Shown here: piece after piece, positions 1 to 10,457 of the stretch
Position numbering within the stretch: the first letter of the stretch is position 1
Layout of the letters: each line of letters opens with the position of its first letter
Assembly: GCA_018857735.1 (NCBI GenBank)
Contig: JABMCL010000686.1
Location: 37,501 to 101,500 of the forward strand
Length of the DNA stretch: 64,000 bases
Source of the DNA: Alviniconcha marisindica
Lineage: Eukaryota; Mollusca; Gastropoda; Provannidae
Direction: 5' to 3'
Notes under the pieces: generated by a model
What the model was told of the DNA's origin: nothing
Seen by the model: the letters and a program-made list of their open reading frames with translations, nothing else
The model's database searches: none
Position numbers and translations under genes: made by a program

Positions 1-1058
1 CACACACACACACACACACACACACCGCTGATGGCGGCAGCAGCCGTGGTGAGAAAGACGTATTGCACGTCACACACCAAGATCGACAGGTAGCACGTGC
101 TACGTGTGGATGAATAAACACCATGATGTGACAGGCGCCTGTCAGAAAATGGAGCTCTGCTGCTATTTCTGTCTTCTTCTTTTTCCTCCTTTTTTATCTA
201 AAGTCTCTTCACAGGGACTGATCTTACAATTACCAACATAACAACATATGTATGTGATCAGGTTACACCAAAACATTAACAGACCTCAGGGGGGAAAATA
301 TTTAAAGAAAAAGAGAAAGAAAACCACCGTTATTTGCAGTCACAAAAACAAACATTGTATACATGTAATCGTTCTTTCTAATCCTTTTTCTGAGCACTTT
401 TTCTTTTTTTAACAAAATACTGCAAGCAGTGAAACACTAGAAATAGCACAACATTACTGTAAAGAAGTTCATTGACGTCCGGCGCGTGTGACCAGCTGTC
501 ATGAGGCTTTCTGTGTTAAATTATACATACCGACACACCTCGTCGTGATGGCGGATTCAGTCGTTGTCTTTGTTGTTGCTTCTGTCGTGTTCTTGCTGAT
601 GTTGTCGCCGTTGGTACTGTAATCGCTGCTAGTGTTACTGCTGTTATTGTTACTGCTGTTATTGATGTTGTTCTGTGTTGCTGCTCTTAATTATGTTGTT
701 CTTGTTGTTGCTGCTGTAGTCATCTTTGTTGTTACTGTTGTTATATTGTTGTTGCTGTCGTTTTTATTGTTGCTGTTGCCGTTGTCGATGTTGCCCGGAA
801 GCACATAATTATGGGTAACCGTCTTTTAAAAAGGTCAGGTGTAGAAGACTCATAAACAATCGGGCGAAGTTCAGTCCACATAGTTGACAAAGGTCGACCT
901 TTTTTGTCTTCGTTCCACGGAGCGGGTTAACGTTTTATCATGAGCGTAGGCCACAGCACCTCCTGAAACAGACCCACTATGCATCGCAAATAGCAAGACT
1001 TACAGGGCCTTTCCCCGGTGACACGTACAGTTGGTAATAAACTATGATGGACGAGAAT

Positions 1059-1060
<2 letters not shown>
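1..1060. other. Non-coding stretch upstream of the voltage-sensor gene
   Basis: The window opens in a short CA tract (1-26). From about 555 to 800 there is an imperfect GTT/GCT-rich trinucleotide region. I see no exon with acceptor, open frame and donor here. The missing 5' exon(s) of the voltage-sensor gene should lie in this stretch or left of the window, but I could not identify one. Confidence 0.6.

Positions 1061-1143
<83 letters not shown>
1060..1143. repeat. (CT)n microsatellite
   Basis: About 41 uninterrupted CT dinucleotides. Open frames across it encode only Leu-Ser or Arg-Glu runs and are not genes. Confidence 0.97.
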
Positions 1144-1146
<3 letters not shown>

Positions 1147-1302
1147 GCTTTTCTCTATCCTGTGTTTGTGATTTTCTACTATCACAATTCTGTGTTTGCG
1201 CTCGCAGCACTCGGCATCCTATGCTTATGCTTGCAGCTCTCGGCAGCGTGTGTTTGTGATTTGCAGCTATCCGCATCTCTGTTTATCCTTGCGGCATTCA
1301 TC

Positions 1303-2110
1303 AGCCTGTGTTTGATCTGTAGCACTGAACACCCTGTGTTTGATCTGTAGCACTGAACACCTGTGTTTGATCTGCAGAACTGAACAACCTGTGTTTGATC
1401 TGCAGCACTGAACACCCTGTGTTTGATCTGTAGCACTGAACACCCTGTGTTTGATCTGTAGCACTGAACAACCTGTGTTTGATCTGCAGCACTGAACACC
1501 CTGTGTTTGATCTGCAGCACTGAACACCCTGTGTTTGATCTGCAGCACTGAACACCCTGTACTTGATCTGCAGCACTGAACACCCTGTGTTTGACTGCAG
1601 CACTGAACACCCTGTGTTTGATCTGCAGCACTGAACACCCTGTACTTGATCTGCAGCACTGAACACCCTGTGTTTGGACTGCAGCACTGAACACCCTGTG
1701 TTTGATCTGCAGCACTGACACCTGTACTTGATCTGCGCACTGAACACCCTGTGTTTGATTTTCGGCTACACGAACCCTGTGTTTGATCTGCAGCATTCTG
1801 AACACCCTGTGTTTGATCTGCAGCATGAATTCTGAAGCTTGATCTGCAGCACTGAACAGCCTGTGTTTGATCTGTAGCACTGAACACCCTGTGTTTGATC
1901 TGCAGCACTGAACACCCTGTGTTTGATCTGCAGCACTGAATAGCCTGCGCGTGTTTGGACTGCAGCATTGAACACCCTGTGTTTGATCTGCAGCACTGAA
2001 CACCCTGTGTTTGATCTGCAGCACTGAACAACCTGTACTTGATCTGCAGCACTGAATAGCCTGTGTTTGATCTGCAGCACTGAACACTCTGTGTTTGATC
2101 TGAATCACCA
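1303..2110. repeat. 28-bp minisatellite, about 28-30 units
   Basis: The unit reads CTGTGTTTGATCTGCAGCAC followed by TGAACACC. Units vary by point changes and 1-8 base indels, with variants such as GTACTTGATC. Each unit contains a CTGCAG that resembles a weak 3' splice site. The array lies in the intron (or upstream region) before the S1 exon and leads into the acceptor array at 2171. The long minus-strand open frames across it exist only because the unit lacks stop codons in some phases. Confidence 0.93.
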
Positions 2111-2170
2111 ACCGCCTGTGTTTGTGATTTTCAGCTATCAGTATATTGTGTTTATGCTTGCAGCATTCTG

Positions 2171-2413
2171 CAGCCTGTGATTTCATTTACAGTGGGTTGT
2201 GTGAGAGGCTGAGGTCAACATACATCATGCAGCCTGTGATTTCATTTACAGGGTTGTGTGAGAGGCTGTGGTCGGCATGCATCATGCAGCCTGTGATTTC
2301 AAATACAGGGTGTGTGAGAGGCTGAGGTCAGCATTCATCAGCCTGTGATTTCATTACAGTGGGTTGTGTGAGAGGCTGAGTCAGCATTCATCAGCCTGTG
2401 ATTTCATTTGCAG
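2171..2413 (+). repeat. Tandem array of duplicated S1-exon acceptors (5 units of 52-59 bp)
   Basis: The unit starts cagcctgtgatttcatttac, followed by AG and a copy of the exon beginning (ttgtgtgagaggctgaggtc). Units start near 2171, 2230, 2287, 2339 and 2392. The last one runs directly into the true S1 exon, whose acceptor is ttcatttgcag at 2403-2413. The array is therefore a tandem expansion of the acceptor plus the first about 30 bases of the exon. Confidence 0.8.
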
Positions 2414-2541
2414 CGGGGTGTGTGAGAGGCTGAGGTCGGCACTCAGCAGCCTGTGTTGCGAGTCAGCGGTGGTGACCTTGACCTTGGTGTCTGTCCTCGC
2501 CATTTCCGGGGAGATCCTCATTGACTATGGCATCCTTACAG
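2414..2541 (+). CDS. Voltage-sensor exon with pre-S1 and S1
   Basis: Acceptor ttcatttgcag, donor ACAG|gtgagc; entry phase 2, exit phase 1. It encodes an amphipathic pre-S1 stretch (GVCERLRSALSSL) and the S1 helix ending in GEILIDYGILT. The S1 Glu and following Asp match conserved Hv1 positions. The residue seven before that Glu, Asp in proton channels, is Ser here. Confidence 0.75.
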
Positions 2542-5500
2542 GTGAGCAATTCACACCTTTTAGCACCAAACACTTGCTCAGTGCATGAGTCAAATCAATC
2601 AATTAATCGGTCAGTAAGTCTAACCTTTTATCAGTCAGTTAATCGGTAAGTCAGTCTAACCTTTTAGCATGAAATGCATACTCAGTAAATCAGTTACATC
2701 AATCAGGTAAGTCGGTCAGTCAGTCTAACCTTTTAGCATGAAATGCTTGGTCGGTAAATCAGTTACATCAATCAGTTAATCAGTCAGTCAGTGTAACCTT
2801 TTAGCAGATCAACCGCATCAAATTAATACTCAGTTAATCGGTCAGCCACTGCAACCATTAGTCAAGTGACTCATTCAAAAGAATGTACACTCTTCACGAT
2901 AAGAAGGAAATAAGTGAGCGTGCCATGACCCTGACCCTGTGTTGTGTTGTGCTGGCAGCGCCCTCTGTCCAGCAGACGGAGCAGACGACATCCGGGGAGA
3001 GCCCAACGCCCTCTACATCCGACGCGCCCTCCGGCAGCAAGTCTGGCGGCGTGGACACCATGGAGGTGGTGAAGAAGGTGTTCCACTACATCAGCATTGC
3101 CGTCGCTGGCCTCTTTCTCATCGAGGTTCGTTCTTACTCAGCGCCAGTATTGCTCTTCGTTTGACGGCATCACAAGTATAATAATAGTAATTGACATTCT
3201 ATTCGACCAGTGATGGCATCCCAAATCTAATAATAATAACAGTAATGATAATAATAATAATAAACGTCATTATAATGAGCTGAAACCCTGTATGATACAT
3301 GTGTGAGTATATCCCTCTAAGATACATGTGTGAGTATATCTCTCTACGATACATGTGTGAGTATATCCCTCTACGATACATGTGTGAGTATATCCCTCTA
3401 AGATACATGTGTGAGTATATCCCTCTAGATACATGTGTGAGTATATCCCTCTAGATACATGTGTGAGTATATCTCTCTACGATACATGTGTGAGTATATC
3501 CCTCTAAGATACATGTGTGAGTATATCCCTCTAAGATGCATGTGTGAGTATATCCCTCTACGATACATGTGTGAGTATATCCCTCTAAGATACATGTGTG
3601 AGTATATCCCTCTAAGATACATGTGTGAGTAAATCCCCTAGAGACATGTGTGAGTAAACCTATACATAACATTATATGTCCCCCAGATACCTGTTTCAAA
3701 CCCCAAGATTCCCGTTTTGATATATACTGTCCCCATTTCTTGTTTTGAAATATTCCCTTGTGTGTGCCTATATCTCTCTACGATACATGTGTGAGTATAT
3801 CCCTCTACGATACATGTGTGAGTAAATACCTCCGTGATACATGTGTGATGCTCAAACCGGTATACATGAAACATTAAACTGTCCTCATTACCTGTTTCAA
3901 CCCCAATATTCCCGTTGTGTATACTGTACTGTCCGCATTACTTGTTGTAGACCTAGTATTGTGTATACTGTCATCATTACTTGTTGTAAACCCAATAATC
4001 CAGTTGTGTGCCCTGTACTGTCCTCATTACCTGTTGTAGACCCAGTATTCCCATTGTGTGTCCTGTACTGTCCTCATTACCTGTTGTAGACCCAGTATTC
4101 CCGTTGTGTATACTGTCCTCATTACCTGTTGTAGACCCAGTATTCCCGTTGTGAATACTGTCCTCATTACATGTTGTAGACCCAGTATTCCCGTTGTGTA
4201 TACTGTCCTCATTACCTGTTGCAGGCCCAGTATTTCCGTTGTGTATACTGTCCTCATTACCTGTTGTAGACCCAGTATTGCCGTTGTGTATACTGTCCTC
4301 ATTACCTGTTGTAGACCCAGTATTCCCATTGTGTGTCCTGTACTGTCCTCATTACCTGTTGTAGACCCAGTATTCCCGTTGTGTATACTGTCCTCATTAC
4401 TTGTTACAGATCTTGCTGAAACTGGCTGCCTTCAGAATGCGATTCCTGGTCAACCCTTGGCAGGTCAGTGCAGCTTGGCTGGTCCCGATCACAGACCTAG
4501 ATTAACAGACTAGTATTCTATGCCTGTGGTCCTGACTCAAATTACCACCTGGCAATCTGACCTGCAGGTCCATGCAGCTGGTCTGGTCAGTTGGCTTTAA
4601 GTCCACAGGAAGCAGATGGTTTGTGAGGGACGGTTGGAGGGCGAGAGGGGCGAGGGGAGTAATGCCGGACGCTGTTATGCACTAGCTGTCACCACCTGAA
4701 TTAAAGTGGGCAGAGGTGGGAGCCGTCAGGGTTTTTCGGTTGGCTGCTTCTGGAGATGATAAAGGAGAGTAGTACGTAGGACTGCTCTGCTGCTGCTGCG
4801 CTGCTGCTGCTGCTAATGATGATGATTGATTGATACTGCTGCTAATGATGATGATTGATTGATACTGCTGGTAATGCACAGTGTGGTTATTGCGGTGATG
4901 ATGATGATGTTGGGAGGTGGCCTCTGGAGATATAAAGGCGAATAATGATGACGATGATGCGAGGCCACGGTGATCGGAAAAGTGGCATTTCAAGTGGAGG
5001 ACCGGTTAATGACAACAGTGATGATACTGATGAGGAGGAGGAGGACGATGATGACGGCAGCTGATGGACATGCTGGTGGTGCTGGCCAGGGTGTTGATTG
5101 AGGTGGCCTTTGGGGTAAAAGGACACGTGATTTTGATGATGATGTCGATGATGATGATGATGATGACGCTGGCAGGTGATGGACATGCTGGTGGTGCTGG
5201 CCGTGGTGTTGGTGGAGGTGGCCTTCGAGGTGGCGGGGAGAATGCCGGAGCTGGAGGTCTGCACCTTTGTCGTCGTCTTCCGCCTCTGGCGTCTGCCCCA
5301 CGCCTGCAACAGTGAGTCGTTGTCGCCTTCACCCCCCTCCTCCCCGAATCCCGCCCCTACCACGCTCTTTCCCTACTCCACTGGAACCGACCTCGGTGTG
5401 ACGCAGTCAGCTGTAGAACCTGTGTGGCTTCTTTCGAGCGGTAATTACTTGTGTAATTACCTGTACTTGTGTGGCGTCTTTCGAGCGGCAATTACTTGTG

Positions 5501-6095
5501 TAATTACCTGTACTTGTGTGGCGTCTTTCGAGCGGCAATTAACTCCCTTGTGTGTTGATTCTGCACGAGCGCGTAGGGCTTCGTTCTGTCAGATTTGTGG
5601 CAATTCACTCTGAGGCTAGCATGTAAATAAATTATGTGTATTTGTGTGTTTATATTTTGAGCCAGTTTCAAGATCAAAGGACCATGTCTGGTCTTGAATA
5701 TACAAATGCCTATGCACACCTGTGTTGCCGAGTGTGCCTGAAATGTAGGGTCAGTGCTAGGGCATTATTTTGTGTTTTTTTTTGTTTTGAGGATGTACTT
5801 CTGATGGAGTTTATGTACCTCGTATTTACGTACACGCATGCCAGGTGAAATTTCCGTAGACGACTCAGGTATTTGTTTTTGTGCTTGTGTGAGGTCTTCC
5901 TGAACGCTAATTAACTCCCTTATGTGTTGATTCCGTTTTAAACAAGCCAAGCTTTGACCTTGGCACGTAGAGGGTATTCCTGGAGTTAGTGTAGTGGAGC
6001 TGGTGACCAATAAACAGTTGTGCAAGGTAGTTTGGGTGATTGTTATTAAGAACCTTTTGAATAAATATTCCTTCATTGAAGAGAGTCAATGAGAG

Positions 6096-6144
<49 letters not shown>

Positions 6145-6192
6145 AATATTGAAAGATAGCAGGATTAAAAAGAAATATAGGCAGAAGCCAAG

Positions 6193-6282
<90 letters not shown>

Positions 6283-9200
6283 CATGCAAAACTAATGGTT
6301 TAGCCAAAATGCGAGCAGATACAAGTAAAGCCGGATCTTGTCTTGCAAAATCCGCCTCGTTAAAGCTGCAGTCTATACACGGTACAGTGATTAAAAGAGC
6401 GAGCTAGCAGCTGAGTGCTGGTGATGTTGCAGTCAGGGCCAAAGCTGTGCAGCGAGACCTGGAGCAGGACCTGGAGGTGTGGAGGGCCGGCAAGAGCAAG
6501 TTGGAGGACAAGTGCAGGACGCTGGAGGCCAGGATCAGCAAACAGAAGGTCAGTAACCCGCTTCCTGTCTAACGACCGGTCACAGGAACAGCAAACAGTC
6601 ATACTGACTTCCCCCTGTCTGTGTCATACTGACTTCCCATGTCTGTGTCATTCTGATTTCCCCCTGTCTGTGTTTGACTTCGCCATGTCTGTGTCATGCT
6701 GACTTCCCCCTGTCTGTGTTTGACTTCGCCATGTCTGTGTCTGACTTCCCCCTGTCTGTGTCTGACTTCGCCATGTCTGTGTCTGACTTCCCCCATGTCT
6801 GTGTCTGACTTCCCCCGCTGTCGGTGTCATATTGACTTCCCCCTGTCTGTGTCTGACTTCGCCATGTCTGTGTCATACTGACTCCCCCTGTCTGTGTCTG
6901 ACTTCTCCATGTCTGTGTCATTCTGACTTCCCCCTGTCTGTGTCATGCTGACTTCGCCATGTCTGTGTCATACTGACCTCCCCCTGTCTGTGTCTGACTT
7001 CGCCATGTCTGTGTCTGACTTCACCATGTCTGTGTCATTCTGACTTCCCCCTGTCGGTGTCATATTGACTTCCCCCTGTCTGTGTCTGACTTCGCCATGT
7101 CTGTATCCTGCTGACTTCTCCCTGTCTGTGTCTGACTTCGCCATGTCTGTGTCATACTGACTTCCCCCTGTCTGTATCATGCTGACTTCGCCATGTCTGT
7201 GTCAAACTGACTTCCCCCTGTCTGTGTCATACTGACTTCGCCATGTCTGTGTCATACTGACCTCCCCTGTCTGTTCTGACTTCGCCATGTCTGTGTCAAA
7301 CTGACTTCCCCTGTCTGTGTCATACTGACTTCGCCATGTCTGTGTCATACTGACCTCCCCATGTCTGTATCCTGCTGACTTCGCCATGTCTGTGTCAAAC
7401 TGACTTCCCCTTGTCTGTGTCATACTGACTTCGCCATGTCTGTGTCATACTGACCTCCCCATGTCTGTGTCATACTGACTTCGCCATGTCTGTGTCAAAC
7501 TGACTTCCCCCTGTCTGTGTCATACTGACTTCGCCATGTCTGTGTCATGCTGACTTCGCCATGTCTGTGTCATGCTGACTTCGCCATGTCTGTGTCATGC
7601 TGACTTCCCCTGTCTGTGTCATACTGACTTCGCCATGTCTCTCATACTGACTTCGCCATGTCTGTGTCTGACTTCGCCATGTCTGTCTCTTTCCTGACTT
7701 CGCCATGTCTGTGTTATACTGACTTCGCCATGTCTTTGTCATTCTGACTTCGCCATGTCTGTGTCATACTGACTTCCCCCTATCTGTGTCATTCTGACTT
7801 CCCCCTCTCTGTGTCATGCTGACTTCGCCATGTCTGTGTTATACTGACTTCGCTATGTCTGTGTCATACTGACTTCGCCATGTCTGTGTCATTGTGACTT
7901 CGCCATGTCTGTGTCATACTGACTTCGTAATGTCTGTGTCATACTGACTTCGCATTGTCTGTGTCCTTCTGACTTCCCCCTGTCTGTGTCATGCTGACTT
8001 CGCCATGTCTGTGTGTGGCAGGAGAAGATCGAACGGCTGGAGAGAGAGATGTCGGTTCTGAAGAAGGAAGCCAAGGAGAACCACCGGCTTTCAAAGCACC
8101 CGTCTGACCAAGGTAGGTCAGGGACGAGTCCGGTCGCCACCGGCTTTCAAAGCACCCGTCTGACCAAGGTAGGTCAGGGACGAGTCCGGTCGCCACCGGC
8201 TTTCAAAGCACCCGTCTGACCAAGGTAGGTCAGGGACGAGTCCGGTCGCCACCGGCTTTCAAAACACCCGTCTGACCAAGGTAGGTCAGGGACGAGTCCG
8301 GTCGCTACCGGCTTTCAAAACACCCGTCTGACCAAGGTAGGTCAGGGACGAGTCCGGTCGCCATCGGGCAGAATCGCAAACCTCAGTGGAGGAAGGAGAA
8401 AATTGATTCCTCAGGCAACACACTGTTGCTACACACGCTTATATTGGATTTTAAACTTCCTGTCCACCGCGCATGGCCACCTGGGTCAAGACGACAAGAC
8501 TGTGTCAAGTTATGCTAATACGCAGCGCAAAAGAGGATAGAAAAACTCAAAAGATTAAAAAGAACGCTGGTTTTTGTAAAACAGTACGAGACGTCCACAA
8601 ATTTTCAACGAAAGCACATTTGTCAATGAACAAGGAGACATATAACCCTTGTAGATGAGATACAGCGCTATAGAAATGACCAACGTTATTAGATACTGCC
8701 CTAAGAAACCACGATACGGGTCAAACGTCTACCTAACTGCAGTTGGTGCAGCAGTTTGTTGTAGATTAATTAATTCATTCGTTGCAGATAGGTTTTATCA
8801 ATCACTGTCGTAACACAGTAACTGTTATGAGGTGGACCTCCCAAAGAGGTAATTTTGATGTGACATGTGCAGCTTGATGTCTGTTGGATTTTTCATGCAT
8901 TTATTTATCAATAGCTTTTCCCCCCAGTCACGGTTTGCTCGTTTTGTTGTTAAAATTTAATTTATGATGTTCTGTGATTGGCGTCAGTGTGTGATGAGCG
9001 TATTTGGCACCGCAAAACATTCCTAATGCAACTGTATTGACACTTGGCAATAAAGTTGTAGATTCCCTGCACCAGCGGCATCAGTCCCCATTGTTTCAGA
9101 CCTCTTCCTTTTTCCGCAGCGGAATGAAGAAGAAACAAAACTTGAAGGATGAACGTTACTTGTTGCTACCTGCCGCTGTAGTTCGTGTTGTCAAAAACCA

Positions 9201-10372
9201 CCACAATTATCATTTCAGCTTCAAAGCCGAACGGGTCAGTACCACGCGACACAGTGGACGGCTTCACGTCCAATCATCTAGGTGCCAATCACCACGTGAC
9301 CGCGTCGGAGACCCAGGCGCATGCGCGCCGATACGTCACGGCGGACTCGGAAGAAGACGACGACGACACGGTGAACGGCAGCCCGCGGAAAGTCGGAGAG
9401 AGAGAGGAAGACAGAGAAACCGAGGAAGACACGGTGGAGGAGGAAGAGGACAACGAGAAGGGGAAGAGCAGGAGCTACTTCCGGTCTGGCAGCGAGAGTT
9501 CTCTTTCCTGCCAGGCCCTGGAGCAGGAGGTGTGCGTGCAAATCGAAGGTCAAGGCGAGCAGGAGGTCGAGGTCGTGGTGGGGGCGCCCTCGCGCGAGGA
9601 GAGCGTGGACTCGGCGACGAATACGCCGGTCAGGACCAGGCGGAAGCTGAGAAGGAGAGAGGACAGACACGCTCCCGTAACAGGTAAGCCGTGCTTCTCA
9701 GTTTCCCAGCCCTTCTTACCCATAAACCACAACTTCTGAAGACAATGTCACCCACAGACAGTGTCCAGAAACCACAACTTTTGAAAATAATGTCACCCAC
9801 AGACAGTGTCCAGAAACCACAACTTCTGAAGACAATGTCACCCACAGACAGTGCCAAAAACCACAACTTTTGAAGACAATGTCACCCACAGACAGTGCCA
9901 AAAACCACAAGTTTTGAAGACAATGTCACCCACAGACAGTACCAAAAACCACAACTTCTGAAGACAATGTCACCCACAGACAGTGTCCAGAAACCACAAC
10001 TTTTGAAGACAGTGTCGCCCGCAGACAGTTCCAAAAACAACAACTTTTGAAGACAATGTCACACACAGTGTCCAGAAACCACAACTTTGAAGACGAAGGA
10101 GAGGCGAGCGGACTGGAACCGAGCTCTGTCCGCTTACCAGCCTAGCGCCTTACCACTGGGCCAAACCCGCCCACTGCAGCAAATGATGGATGTACTTTCA
10201 CAACAGGACCTACAATCCTGACGAGGGCAGCGATGATGATGATGATGATGATGATAATAATGACGACGACGTTGATGATGATGGTGTCGTTTCAGAGCCT
10301 GCAGCGGACGATGGAGTGTACTGCGACCCTGACGGGTCTTTATGCATGTATGCTTGCGTGCGTGTCTGCGCT

Positions 10373-10457
<85 letters not shown>

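Noticed and set aside
1182..2186. 334-codon minus-strand open frame with repeated CSVLQIKHRVFSAADQ-like units
   Set aside because: It is the 28-bp minisatellite read through. Several phases are open at once, there is no start or splice context, and units contain frame-changing indels.
4887..5363. His/Ser-rich minus-strand open frames over the S3-S4 exon
   Set aside because: Antisense of GAT repeats and of the voltage-sensor exon; no splice or start support.
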